A DNA stretch of 64,000 bases from Propionispira raffinosivorans DSM 20765 (GTDB lineage Bacteria; Bacillota; Negativicutes; Selenomonadales; Selenomonadaceae): the NCBI RefSeq assembly GCF_000381065.1, contig NZ_KB905858.1, positions 27,702-91,701 of the forward strand. The letters are read 5' to 3'. A model generated the notes under the pieces. The model worked only from the letters and a program-made list of their open reading frames with translations, did not search any database and was not told the DNA's origin. The position numbers were made by a program, and so were the translations under genes. Below, piece after piece: positions 34,707 to 44,122 of the stretch (position 1 is its first letter; each line of letters opens with the position of its first letter).

Positions 34707-35360
34707 TCATTTCTGGCAAAACACTTCAATTCCCTTAAGGGCAAATGCTTTCAAATCCTCTATCAAGTCTTCTTCACTATAACGGACAGGCAGTAATTTT
34801 ATAACTTCTGTATTATTGCTACGTACCAAAAAAGTCAATGCAAAAGGCGCCATTGTACTCAAAATACAACTGTAAAGCTTCGGATTGTTTTTAGATAAGC
34901 CTGTGTATCCACTGAAAATTTTCACCACAATATTGAGTTTTGGAATTGCATTTTCTGATAAGATTTTCGCAATAAATGGAGAAGGATTCATCAATTCTCT
35001 AGCCCAAACCTTGATTTGCCAGCATTCTTTTTTCCATACATTCAAAATGAATGTATCTAAAAACTGAACCAGCTTTTCCTTTGCCGATATGTTTTTTTCT
35101 TCTATTTCCTGCAATTCCTTAATATTCAACAGGTATCGGTGAACCTCTTCCAAAACAGCCACATAGAGGCCATCATGACTTCCAAAATGGTAGTTAATGG
35201 CTGCACTATTTGCTTTAGCCCTTTCACAAATATTTTTACTCGTTGTCTTTTCATAACCTTGCTCTGCGATCAACTTTCCTGCTACATCGATGAGGAGTGC
35301 CTTTGTTGCATTCCCATCTCCTCGCAGCATATTATTTTTTACATGTTTAATTTTCTTCAT
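34707..35360 (-). CDS. TetR-family regulator (CecR-like) of the efflux operon
   Basis: A 217-residue protein with a TetR HTH near residues 15-60 (KALLIDVAGKLIAEQGYEKTTSKNICERAKANSAAINYHFGS) and a DUF1956/CecR-like ligand domain. E. coli CecR controls the ybhGFSR exporter, whose homologues are encoded directly upstream here, so autoregulation of this operon is likely. AAAGGTG lies before the ATG at 35360. The alternative ATG at 35381 has no ribosome site. Confidence 0.9.
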   Translation of the reverse strand: MKKIKHVKNNMLRGDGNATKALLIDVAGKLIAEQGYEKTTSKNICERAKANSAAINYHFGSHDGLYVAVLEEVHRYLLNIKELQEIEEKNISAKEKLVQFLDTFILNVWKKECWQIKVWARELMNPSPFIAKILSENAIPKLNIVVKIFSGYTGLSKNNPKLYSCILSTMAPFALTFLVRSNNTEVIKLLPVRYSEEDLIEDLKAFALKGIEVFCQK

Positions 35361-35384
35361 GAAATTCACCTTTTCTTGCATTAT

Positions 35385-36500
35385 TCACACTAATTTATTA
35401 CGGAACAACCAGCCTGCCAAAGGCAAGGTCACTGCAGCGACTACAAGCATTGGCAAGAAATTGAACGCAATTTCCCCCGTTGTACAGCCTTCCAAATAAA
35501 TCCGACGAATCGATTCAAGCGCAAAACGCAGCGGATCGGCATAGGTCAGTATTTGTAGAGTATAGGGCATATTGTGCACCGGAGTTGCCAGCCCAGATAA
35601 TAATACCATAGGCAGCAATAAAACAAAACTATAAACCATGACCTGCTGCATACTAGATGATATTGCCGAGATGGAAAGACCTATACCGGTACAACTCAGG
35701 GTAAATATAATCAATGTTAAATAAAGGGGAAATATTGACCCCGCCATCGGTATTTTAAACCAAAACCGGCAAATCAGCAAGACGATTGTTGCTTGTGTCA
35801 ATCCCACGATAAGAGGTGGCACTGCTTTCCCAATGAGAATTTCTGCTGGAGAAAGTGGCGTAACAAGCAATTGATCAAATGTTCCTTGTTCTCTTTCTCT
35901 GGCAACAGACAAGCCTGATAAAAGCAAAACCTGAATCAGACTCAAGAGTCCCATTAAGCCCGGCAAAAAATTCCAACGCGTAATGAGATTTGGATTATAC
36001 CAAGTAACGGTTTCCAGTCGTATCGCATCGAGATTTCCACCCCAGGTTCGATTAAAATCATCCACGATACGATTTAAATATCCGCTGGCAACGGATGCCG
36101 TCATCGTATTGCGGCCATCTGTAATAACCTGAATATTTCCCCTTCCCCCTTTTTCTAAATGACTTGCAAAATCAGGTTCAATATGGATCACCATCAAAGC
36201 CTTTCCCGAGTCAATGACATCTGCAATCTCATTGGCATTTGCCAGGGTTTCAACCCGGTAAAAAACCTTCGTCCCATCCAATTTTGCTAAAAAATCCACA
36301 GACGCCTGACTATGACTTTGATCTACGCAGGCATAAGGCACTTGCTCTAAATTGTACGTAGCTGCATACCCAAACAAAATACTCTGAACAATTACAGGTA
36401 CAATTAAAATGGCCCGTGTCGATGGGTCTTTTAATGTCGATAACATTTCTTTTTGACAAATCCACTTGAGTCTCCATAAAAATGCATATATATACTCCAT
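35385..36500 (-). CDS. ABC-2 type efflux permease (YbhR-like)
   Basis: A 371-residue permease with one N-terminal membrane segment, a large extracytoplasmic domain (about residues 50-175) and five C-terminal membrane segments, including LVTPLSPAEILIGKAVPPLIVGL. The layout is that of YbhR/YhhJ-type exporter subunits. The ATG at 36500 lies one base after the stop of the partner permease (TGATATG), so the pair is translationally coupled. The TTG at 36509 is rejected. Confidence 0.9.
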   Translation of the reverse strand: MEYIYAFLWRLKWICQKEMLSTLKDPSTRAILIVPVIVQSILFGYAATYNLEQVPYACVDQSHSQASVDFLAKLDGTKVFYRVETLANANEIADVIDSGKALMVIHIEPDFASHLEKGGRGNIQVITDGRNTMTASVASGYLNRIVDDFNRTWGGNLDAIRLETVTWYNPNLITRWNFLPGLMGLLSLIQVLLLSGLSVAREREQGTFDQLLVTPLSPAEILIGKAVPPLIVGLTQATIVLLICRFWFKIPMAGSIFPLYLTLIIFTLSCTGIGLSISAISSSMQQVMVYSFVLLLPMVLLSGLATPVHNMPYTLQILTYADPLRFALESIRRIYLEGCTTGEIAFNFLPMLVVAAVTLPLAGWLFRNKLV

Positions 36501-36501
36501 A

Positions 36502-37632
36502 TCAGCCAACCTTCTTTTTCGTTACTTTTAATGCGATTCCCAGAAAAAAGATGGCATACAAGGTCAGTACCCCGCAATTTTTTATAATCATTGTCCAGTT
36601 GTTTCCTGCCAAAAACAGCGATTTCAATAATTCCAAATAATACGTTGAGGGCAAAACCCCCCCTATACTGGCAATCCATTTTGGCACACAACGCAAATCA
36701 TATAAAAATCCCGTGAGCATTAATGCGGGCAAAAAACTTACGATAAGGGATACCTGGCACGCCAAAAACTGGCTTTTTGTTATCGCAGAAATAACGAGAC
36801 CCAAGCCTAGTGCTGTAAATAAATACAATACAGAGGCAAAAATTATAATCCATATGGAGCCATGTATCGGAACTTCATACAAAAATTTTGCTGTGAACAA
36901 ACAAAGACCAAAGCCCATCATAGCAATACAAAAATAGGGGATTATCTTTGCAAGCAAAAGCTCCAGTAACTTTACAGGCGTTACAAAAAGCGATTCCAGT
37001 GTTCCCCGTTCCCATTCACGTGCCATAACAAGAGCCGTAAGAAATACACCCACAATTGTCATAATGAGCATCATAAGCCCGGGAACAAAATACCATGTGC
37101 TGGTATTTGCATCATTGAACCACATACGATTTTCAATAACAACTCGCCCTTTTTGCGGAAAAACAGATTTCGACAAAGCTATGTTTTTTTGCCGTACACT
37201 ACCTTCTATATAGCTTTGCACAGCCATCGCCGTTGTAGAGTCTACACCATACAAAATCAATTGCAGGGAACTTTGCCTTTTCTGCAGTTTCTCTGAGAAA
37301 TCAGGTGGAACCTGTAAAATAGCATCAACCTCTCTTTTTTTCAACAACTGTTTTGCTTCATTCATTGAATACACATACCATGGCGAAAAATACTCTGAAC
37401 CATTAAGAAAATCCAATGCGTGCTGCGCTGTTGGGGAAGTATCCTCCATCACTACAGCCATCGGCACCTTCTTCACATCCAAAGAGATACCATAGCCAAT
37501 GAGTAAAATCAATACGACAGGCAAAATTGCTCCAATTAAAATGCTGCTGCTGTCCCGACAAATTTGCAAAAATTCTTTATAGATCAAGGCCTTTAATCGA
37601 CGGCAAAATCCATCAGCAACTTTATCTATCAT
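36502..37632 (-). CDS. ABC-2 type efflux permease (YbhS-like)
   Basis: A 376-residue permease of the same architecture as its neighbour: N-terminal segment (SSILIGAILPVVLILLIGYG), a large periplasmic domain and a C-terminal five-helix block with REWERGTLESLFVTPVKLLELL. It overlaps the end of the ATPase gene by 11 bases, with AGGTG before the ATG at 37632. The two permeases should form a heterodimer. Confidence 0.9.
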   Translation of the reverse strand: MIDKVADGFCRRLKALIYKEFLQICRDSSSILIGAILPVVLILLIGYGISLDVKKVPMAVVMEDTSPTAQHALDFLNGSEYFSPWYVYSMNEAKQLLKKREVDAILQVPPDFSEKLQKRQSSLQLILYGVDSTTAMAVQSYIEGSVRQKNIALSKSVFPQKGRVVIENRMWFNDANTSTWYFVPGLMMLIMTIVGVFLTALVMAREWERGTLESLFVTPVKLLELLLAKIIPYFCIAMMGFGLCLFTAKFLYEVPIHGSIWIIIFASVLYLFTALGLGLVISAITKSQFLACQVSLIVSFLPALMLTGFLYDLRCVPKWIASIGGVLPSTYYLELLKSLFLAGNNWTMIIKNCGVLTLYAIFFLGIALKVTKKKVG

Positions 37633-39385
37633 ACTTTTCACCTAGCCTTTTTCGTTCACGTGCATTTTCAATAATTTTTATAAAGACTTCATTCATACCG
37701 TCTTCTTTTGTGCCAACCTTTTCTCTGATTTCCTGCGGAGCTCCAATAGCTAAAAGCTTCCCCTGATCCTGTATCATAATTCGATCACAGTACTCAGCTT
37801 CTTCCATAAAATGTGTCGTAATAATAATTGTTGTTCCTTTTGCGGCAAGAACTGTAATCTGTCGCCAAAAATCTCGTCTGGCAAGTGGATCGATTCCACT
37901 TGTAGGCTCATCAAGAAATAAAATTTGGGGTTCATGCAAAAGTGCTACCGCCATGGAAAGCCTTTGCTTAAAGCCGCCAGGAAGCTCACCTGCAGCCTTA
38001 TCTTCCTGCCCGTTGAGCTGGAATTCTTCTAAAACTTCTTCCATCCTTCGTTTCAGTCTTTTCGAAGCCATTCCATATACTCCGCCATAAAACAACAGAT
38101 TTTCCCGCACACTCAGGTTCCCATATAAGGAAAATTTTTGTGCAACATAACCAATATTTGCTCTTGCTTGTGTTCTTGCCGTACGTAAATCCACTCCTGC
38201 AACACGCAGAAATCCACTGGTTATTGGCAGCAAACCGCAAAGCATACGAAAAGTAGTTGTCTTTCCTGCTCCATTTGGGCCCAATAGGCCAAACACCTCT
38301 CCCTCATGTACTTGAAAAGAAGTATTAGCAACCGCTGTAAAATCACCAAATTTACGAACTAAATCACGAACTTCAATATCCACCTTTTCTGACAGACTAT
38401 ATTCTCCTGCAAAAAATATTTTATTTTTTCTCGATAAAGAATTTTTTTCATGCTTTCTTTTATCCTGATGAAGTAACATCATAAACCCATCTTCCAGTCG
38501 TTCCTCCACTGGTTCTGCGTTCAATTCAGGCCTCGGTTTTTCTTCCCCGTTCTGCTGGATAAACCGCACAGCCCCACCTTCTGGAACTGCATCCACCACA
38601 TGGTCTTTATCATCAAGCAGCATCGTCTGTAATATACGGGTTGGCATATTAGCTTTTGGCCAGACTTTATAACAACGGCCTTTGGCAATAGAGCACAAAT
38701 CCTCTGGAGTTCCTCGTTTTAATAAACGGCCATCATTCATAACCAGAACTTCCTGGCAAAGAGCAGCCTCCTCCATATAAGCTGTACTAACAAAAACACT
38801 CAATGCCTCTTCTTTTACTAATTGCTGCAGAATTTCCCAAAGCTCTCGCCGCGAAAGAGGGTCGACACCAACGGTTGGTTCATCCAATAATAAAAGCTCC
38901 GGTGATCGCACTAGTGTGCAAGCCAGCCCTAGTTTTTGCTTCATCCCACCTGACAGCTTTCCTGCCTGACGTTCCGTAAAATTTTTTAACCCTGTCATTT
39001 CCAAAAGATGTGAAAATCTCTCTTCTCGTACATTTTTGTCAATACCATGCAAGTCTGCATAAAGGTTCATATTTTCCTGGATAGTCAAATCTTCATAAAG
39101 GCCAAATCTTTGCGGCATATAGCTGATACGATTCTGTATGTTTTGCTCATTTCCTTGTGTTTTCATTCCAAGCACCAAAAGCTGTCCTGCCGATGGTTCC
39201 ATCAGCCCTGCAATCAATCGCATAAGTGTAGTTTTGCCAGCACCATCCGGCCCAATCAAAGCCGTAAGTGTTCCCTTCAGGACAGAAAAATCCACCTCAT
39301 GTAAAGCTGTTATTTTTCGTGTAGATCGATGTATTGGAAACTCTTTTGTCAGGTGCTCCGCAAGTATAATCTTTGCATCCGTCAT
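37622..39385 (-). CDS. ABC transporter ATPase with two fused nucleotide-binding domains (YbhF-like)
   Basis: A 587-residue protein with two complete ABC domains. In the first: GPDGAGKTT, LSGGMKQKLGLACTL, LLLLDEPTVGVDP. In the second (from about residue 345): GPNGAGKTT, PGGFKQRLSMAVAL (a variant signature with P-G-G-F) and ILFLDEPTSGIDP. A linker of about 90 residues separates them. Both sites look catalytically competent apart from the altered second signature. Function: energising export with the two permeases. Confidence 0.93.
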   Translation of the reverse strand: MTDAKIILAEHLTKEFPIHRSTRKITALHEVDFSVLKGTLTALIGPDGAGKTTLMRLIAGLMEPSAGQLLVLGMKTQGNEQNIQNRISYMPQRFGLYEDLTIQENMNLYADLHGIDKNVREERFSHLLEMTGLKNFTERQAGKLSGGMKQKLGLACTLVRSPELLLLDEPTVGVDPLSRRELWEILQQLVKEEALSVFVSTAYMEEAALCQEVLVMNDGRLLKRGTPEDLCSIAKGRCYKVWPKANMPTRILQTMLLDDKDHVVDAVPEGGAVRFIQQNGEEKPRPELNAEPVEERLEDGFMMLLHQDKRKHEKNSLSRKNKIFFAGEYSLSEKVDIEVRDLVRKFGDFTAVANTSFQVHEGEVFGLLGPNGAGKTTTFRMLCGLLPITSGFLRVAGVDLRTARTQARANIGYVAQKFSLYGNLSVRENLLFYGGVYGMASKRLKRRMEEVLEEFQLNGQEDKAAGELPGGFKQRLSMAVALLHEPQILFLDEPTSGIDPLARRDFWRQITVLAAKGTTIIITTHFMEEAEYCDRIMIQDQGKLLAIGAPQEIREKVGTKEDGMNEVFIKIIENARERKRLGEKYDR

Positions 39386-39405
39386 AAAACCCCATCCTTA
39401 TTTTT

Positions 39406-40443
39406 TTAAAGTTTTACTTTTACTGTTGCAGGCATCCCCATGCGCAATAAATTTTCCGTATCTTCCACATAAACCCGAATCTCATACAAAAGAGATGTTC
39501 TAAGTTCATCGGTTTGCACTGTTTTAGGCGTAAATTCTGCTGTTGATGAAATATAGCCTATTTGTCCGTCAATTGCTTTGTCATGATATGTATCGATAAA
39601 AACTTCTGCTTTCTGTCCTTCATATATTTTCCCCAAGTCTGTTTCTTTTATATATGCTCTAACCCATTTTTTATTATTTAGCACTAATTTAAAAACAGGT
39701 TGTTGTGGTGAACCCATATCACCAACTTCTAAAAGACGCGAACGCACCACGCCATCCGATGGAGCCTGCAATTCAGTTTGCGCCAGGATATAGGACTGAC
39801 GGGAAAGCTCATCTTTCAACGCTTTTAATTGTGCTTCTGCCTCTGCAATATCTTCATCTCTTGCACCAGCCAAAGCAAGATTATATGCCTCACCAGCTTC
39901 CTTTTTTTTAGCAGTTGCTACATTTGCCTTGGCTTGTACATCTTCCAGGTCCTGCTGGCTCACCGAACGTCCAGATGAACTTTCAAATGCATTTTGCTTG
40001 CGCGAAAGCTCTTGTGCAGCATACGTCTGATCCGCCTTTGCCGCCTCTAATTTCGCCGCATATTGGGCAATTTCTTCCGGTCGTGTTCCATTTTTCAAAC
40101 GTAATACAACATTTTCCTGGGCTTCAATCTGTGAAGTCACCTGCTGTATTTTTAATGATACTTCCTCTGGGTCAAGCTTTGCTAATAGCTGGCCTTTTTT
40201 TACGGAATCCCCCTCTTCGACAAAAATATCGGTAATCCGATCACTTCCCCTGAAGGCAAGCGCCACTTCACGAACATCTACATTTCCAGATAAGCATAAT
40301 TCACTGGCCGCTTTTGCTGCTTGGTTTTTTTCCTTTTGATAATAAAAAAATGTGCCTATACTTACAAGCAAAACAAGAAAAACGATAAAAACAGCTTTCT
40401 TTTTTCTTTGAACCAAATTAATAAAATTTATATTTTCTTTCAT
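39406..40443 (-). CDS. HlyD-family periplasmic adaptor (YbhG-like)
   Basis: A 345-residue membrane-fusion protein. One N-terminal membrane anchor (KKAVFIVFLVLLVSIGTFFYY) precedes a biotinyl-lipoyl-like half motif (DIFVEEGDSVKKGQLLAKLDPEEV), an alpha-helical hairpin of about 130 residues, the second lipoyl half (APSDGVVRSRLLEVGDMGSPQQPVF-like region) and a beta-barrel end. It bridges the inner-membrane ABC exporter and the outer-membrane channel. Its start is one base after the channel gene stop. Confidence 0.92.
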   Translation of the reverse strand: MKENINFINLVQRKKKAVFIVFLVLLVSIGTFFYYQKEKNQAAKAASELCLSGNVDVREVALAFRGSDRITDIFVEEGDSVKKGQLLAKLDPEEVSLKIQQVTSQIEAQENVVLRLKNGTRPEEIAQYAAKLEAAKADQTYAAQELSRKQNAFESSSGRSVSQQDLEDVQAKANVATAKKKEAGEAYNLALAGARDEDIAEAEAQLKALKDELSRQSYILAQTELQAPSDGVVRSRLLEVGDMGSPQQPVFKLVLNNKKWVRAYIKETDLGKIYEGQKAEVFIDTYHDKAIDGQIGYISSTAEFTPKTVQTDELRTSLLYEIRVYVEDTENLLRMGMPATVKVKL

Positions 40444-40444
40444 T

Positions 40445-41962
40445 TTACTGTTTCCTCACTTTTTCTGCATTTTTAATATTACTATTGTTAATCTCATCGT
40501 TTTCCAAAGGCGACCAGCCGCCTCCCATAGCTTTAAAAAGCTGCACCAGATCCGTGAGTTCCTGCCCTTTACTCACTACATAATCATTCTGCAGTTTAAG
40601 TAAATTACGCTGTGCATCTAAAACATCATGGTAATCAGTTAAACCATTTTCGTAGCTGTTTTGCGCAAGTTCCAATGCATCTTGGGCAGATTTTGTGCCT
40701 TTTTGCAACGCCTCTTTTCTTTCTCTTTCCTGTGAAAGCCCAGTCAATGAATTTCGCACTTCCGCAACAGCTTGTAACACTGTATTTTCATAATCTGCAA
40801 AATACTCTTTTTCCTTCTCTGTCTGTACATCAATATTTCTATGAATAGCACCCGCATGAAATATTGGCAAACTAATTTGCGGGCCAATACTAAAGCCTTT
40901 ACTTCCTATAGAAATCAAAGATCCGCTATTTTCCGACTCCCAGCCCAATGAACCAAACAATGAAAATTTCGGTTTTAAATCTCCCTTTGCCGCTTTTGTT
41001 TTAGCAAGCTGCGCTGCTAGTTTTCTTTCCGCAGCATGTATATCAGGCCTTTGCCTAAGCGAATCGGCGGGTATAGCCGCATAAAGCTGCGGGTTGATAT
41101 CTGGTAGTCCTGAATTTTTCTGCAACGTTGCCTGCAAGCTTCCTGGCAGCGAACCAGTTAAAATAGCTAATCGGTTCATCGTTTCCGAAATACTCGTTTT
41201 CAACTCGGGAATTTCTGCCTGCATCTGCTGTAAGGTATAGCTTGACTGTGTCAATGGCAAGTCACTTATCAAACCTGCATCGCGTTTTGTTTGCAGCAAT
41301 TCTATGGATTTTTCTTGAGATTTAACCTGTTCTTTTACAATGTCCAATCGTTCCTGCAGCGCTCTAAGCGAAATATAATTCATAGCAACCTCAGAAGAAA
41401 GCGTGACCCAATTGGCATAAAGCGATGCATGTTCTGCCTGCAAGCTTGCTGATGCAGCACGGACATTCTCTTTTTGCCGGCCAAAAACATCAATTTCCCA
41501 GGAGGCATCCATTCCTAGCTTATAATCTGTGTGAAACCCTCGCAACCCTGTATATGGTGAATTTTCTGAAGTATCTGTTCTCGTCCAGCTTCCATTCGCA
41601 TCCAACCAGGGCAACAGAGTCGCTTTACTGATTCCCAAAGCAGCTCGGGCCTCATTGACACGTGCGCGGGCCGATAGCAGATCTTTGTTTTGTTGCAAAG
41701 ACAAAGTAATCAACCACGTTAATGTGTCATCCTGCATGACACTCCACCAATTCGCCAAAATGTCTGGTGACAAAGCAGCTTTTTCATTTTGCTCAAAATA
41801 AGGTTCTGGATATTCCAACGCTAAATCTGTCCAAGATTCCTTGGTCAAACCTTCATATTTTGCGTCAGCACTACTTTCTGCGGCATAGCCTATACTATTA
41901 AAAAGTACAGAAACCAATATTATCAAAGCAGCTCCAACCAATTGTTCAGGTAGTTTTCTCAT
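40445..41962 (-). CDS. TolC/NodT-type outer-membrane efflux channel
   Basis: A 505-residue outer-membrane factor. A signal peptide ends near GYAAES with no lipobox cysteine, followed by two OEP repeats with the hallmark RPDIHAAERKLAAQLAKTKAAKGDL and long coiled-coil helices (TVLQAVAEVRNSLTGLSQERERKEAL, YENGLTDYHDVLDAQRNLL). It requires an outer membrane and so marks the organism as diderm. AAAGGTG lies 12 bases before the ATG at 41962; a TTG at 41992 is less likely. First gene of the efflux operon. Confidence 0.92.
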   Translation of the reverse strand: MRKLPEQLVGAALIILVSVLFNSIGYAAESSADAKYEGLTKESWTDLALEYPEPYFEQNEKAALSPDILANWWSVMQDDTLTWLITLSLQQNKDLLSARARVNEARAALGISKATLLPWLDANGSWTRTDTSENSPYTGLRGFHTDYKLGMDASWEIDVFGRQKENVRAASASLQAEHASLYANWVTLSSEVAMNYISLRALQERLDIVKEQVKSQEKSIELLQTKRDAGLISDLPLTQSSYTLQQMQAEIPELKTSISETMNRLAILTGSLPGSLQATLQKNSGLPDINPQLYAAIPADSLRQRPDIHAAERKLAAQLAKTKAAKGDLKPKFSLFGSLGWESENSGSLISIGSKGFSIGPQISLPIFHAGAIHRNIDVQTEKEKEYFADYENTVLQAVAEVRNSLTGLSQERERKEALQKGTKSAQDALELAQNSYENGLTDYHDVLDAQRNLLKLQNDYVVSKGQELTDLVQLFKAMGGGWSPLENDEINNSNIKNAEKVRKQ

Positions 41963-42136
41963 CTTTATATTCACACCTTTCTCTTCGTTCAAGGCACAAA
42001 ACGTAATGAAAAACTTGTGCCTAAACGCATTGTTTTTTTATAATATAATGACTTATTTGCTTTGCCTGCTTCCTTGTTTAAGGCGTTAAATATTATTTTC
42101 AACCTTCACCTTCTGTAAAGTATATTTCTCTCTTGC

Positions 42137-42165
42137 ATTATATCAAATTCAAATTTTAATTTCAA
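42137..42165 (-). promoter_or_regulatory. sigma-A promoter of the tolC-hlyD-ABC operon
   Basis: TTGAAA (42165-42160), 17-bp spacer, TATAAT (42142-42137) on the minus strand, about 175 bases before the channel gene. The 41963-42321 interval otherwise holds only the adjacent palindrome. Confidence 0.6.
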
Positions 42166-42176
42166 GTTAATGTTTA

Positions 42177-42244
42177 AAATCTCATTCGACACGATATAAT
42201 GTGATTATTCAGGCCACATTATATCATGTTAAATGAGATTTTTT
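42177..42244. terminator. large two-part palindrome after the flavodoxin-like gene
   Basis: Outer arms AAAATCTCATT (42177-42187) and AATGAGATTTTTT (from 42232) enclose inner arms GATATAATGTG and CACATTATATC around a loop of about 11 bases. With T-runs on both sides it is probably the terminator for the minus-strand gene at 42322-43260. Its position 12 bases upstream of the efflux promoter also allows an operator role. Confidence 0.6.
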
Positions 42245-42321
42245 GTGTCGACCTATAGACTCAACCTGCAAAACTTAACTCATAAATAATTATAGCCGCT
42301 AATTAAATTATTTATACTTTA

Positions 42322-43260
42322 TTATTTCTTTATAGTCGCTGGTTTATAGTCCGTATACTTTTTGCATTTCTTTTCTATAATACCAATATTGTCAAAATAT
42401 TTTTTCATAGTATCTTGAATTTCAAAAAAATGATCCTTGGCGCCATTGCCATTTAACATGGATTTTCTATGCCCGTTCTGTTCAATAACAAATTTCCATT
42501 TTCCGTTCTCATCTTTTTCTAAATCGCCGCCACAATGACAGATAGGACACTCAATGGTAAACCCTGCTTCATTCCAAAGCGGCTCCCCCAATGATAAAAC
42601 ATTAGAATGACAGTTCGGACACCAGCCCAATTTTTCATCGCCAAGGAAAGTCACATTTTCATAATTTCTAATACCTATTACTAAGTTCTCGCCCACGTGG
42701 GCAGCTCTATTGAGTAGACCCTCATCAAGCAAAACCTGCCCCGGTCTTGGCGCACGGTTTACCATTACTTGATCCACTACTTTAATATCTTGTGATAGTA
42801 AGGTTATATTCACACTTTCTAAAGTCAGCGACATCCAGCTATGAGTTGACCCCCCATTGCCTATAATTGCACCAACACGATGACGGAAAAATGCCTGATT
42901 GCCTACTTGCTTATGAAAGTTTGGTTCATAAGCCAAAAAGCGATCCGTAAAGACACGATAAATCCCAGCCGGCATAAAAGAATATGCCGGAACTGTCACC
43001 AGAATTCCGTCCGCTGCCAACCACTCCTTCATAATCAAGTCCATATCATCTTTATTTTTATACACACATTCCGGCGCTTCGCCCTTTTGCGTAAACTTTA
43101 TGGTGCAAGATTCACAACCTGAGCAAGGTTTTATCGTGTAATCATGCAGATTAATCATTTTTATCTCTGCACCAAGTTCCTCAGCTCTCATCAGCGCGGC
43201 TTTTGTTAAAATTTCACCATTACCATTTTTTCTACCTGCAATAACTGCCAATATTTTCAT
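42322..43260 (-). CDS. flavodoxin-fold reductase with Cys cluster and zinc-ribbon tail
   Basis: A 312-residue protein. N-terminal NADPH-dependent FMN reductase fold (MKILAVIAGRKNGNGEILTKA, VTVPAYSFMPAGIYRVFTDR) with an Fe-S-type cysteine set KPCSGCESC and a later ECVYK. A C-terminal extension carries WCPNCHS and IECPICHC, a four-cysteine zinc ribbon, which is unusual for this family. The ATG at 43260 has GGAGG five bases upstream. Last gene of the LysR-flanked cluster, probably providing reduced flavin or electrons. Confidence 0.82.
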   Translation of the reverse strand: MKILAVIAGRKNGNGEILTKAALMRAEELGAEIKMINLHDYTIKPCSGCESCTIKFTQKGEAPECVYKNKDDMDLIMKEWLAADGILVTVPAYSFMPAGIYRVFTDRFLAYEPNFHKQVGNQAFFRHRVGAIIGNGGSTHSWMSLTLESVNITLLSQDIKVVDQVMVNRAPRPGQVLLDEGLLNRAAHVGENLVIGIRNYENVTFLGDEKLGWCPNCHSNVLSLGEPLWNEAGFTIECPICHCGGDLEKDENGKWKFVIEQNGHRKSMLNGNGAKDHFFEIQDTMKKYFDNIGIIEKKCKKYTDYKPATIKK

Positions 43261-43310
43261 TTTTGCCTCCATAAATTCCATATTAAAGTTCTACTGCTGT
43301 ATCAAGGGAG

Positions 43311-44096
43311 TTATCCCCAATTATTTTTTTCTTCCGCATATACTTGTGGTAAAATTTTAGCCAAATTACTAAATTCTTTAATATTATGACTAAACAATGC
43401 ACGTACTACTTCTTCTGGCACAGATTTTCTCTCAGGTACTACCTTTATGATTTCTCCATTATTAAAAGCATATCCAATCCAAAATCTTGATTCAAACATT
43501 GTCCCCCCGTCTACTGCATAAAACTTATGTGTCATAAATGCGGGACATGCACCCACACCTATTGCACATACCAGCGAATTACAGTATTTCGTTCTAATTA
43601 AACTTATATCATAACCAAAGTCTTTTGGATTTTTAAAACACAATGTCAACTTATCCGGTCCCATTCCAATATCTTCTAGTATTTCATGGTTAACTCCCCA
43701 TGTTTTTTGATGATTCGGTACTCTAGGATCTAACACATACTCTGGCTTATCTGCCCGAGCATAATAATGATCCTCAGGATCCCATATTTTATACCTTAAA
43801 TCACTGGACACACTATGCCATCCAAACCACCAGTCAAGCATTTCTACTGTTACATTTTTCATAAATGTCTTATTAGCTACAAATCCCGTTCCAAGTGTTG
43901 TAACGCAGAATCCAATTTCTAATTCTGTAGCCTGTCCCACCAAAAATTTATTTTTCTCTTCAATGGAAAGAGCTTTCTCACTATCCGCTACTTTCCCTAT
44001 AGCTATTTTCTGTTTTTCAACTGGAATTTGGGCTAATTCCTGATAATAGTATTTAACATAAGGAAGCTTCTTTTCTATATCCGTTAATTCAACCAT
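43311..44096 (-). CDS. PhlG/phloretin-hydrolase-like C-C hydrolase
   Basis: A 261-residue zinc-dependent hydrolase of the DAPG hydrolase family. Recognisable family text: GFCVTTLGTGFVANKTFMKNV-like start of the core, EMLDWWFGWHSVSSDLRYKIW, DPEDHYYARADK and the late GVNHEILEDIG. PhlG cleaves 2,4-diacetylphloroglucinol and phloretin hydrolase cleaves the dihydrochalcone phloretin, both at an aryl-acyl C-C bond. The neighbours (an ene reductase and a flavin reductase) fit reductive breakdown of flavonoid-like or acylphloroglucinol compounds. Exact substrate unknown. Confidence 0.8.
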   Translation of the reverse strand: MVELTDIEKKLPYVKYYYQELAQIPVEKQKIAIGKVADSEKALSIEEKNKFLVGQATELEIGFCVTTLGTGFVANKTFMKNVTVEMLDWWFGWHSVSSDLRYKIWDPEDHYYARADKPEYVLDPRVPNHQKTWGVNHEILEDIGMGPDKLTLCFKNPKDFGYDISLIRTKYCNSLVCAIGVGACPAFMTHKFYAVDGGTMFESRFWIGYAFNNGEIIKVVPERKSVPEEVVRALFSHNIKEFSNLAKILPQVYAEEKNNWG

Positions 44097-44122
44097 TTTG
44101 TCCCTCCATTTTGTTTCTACCC

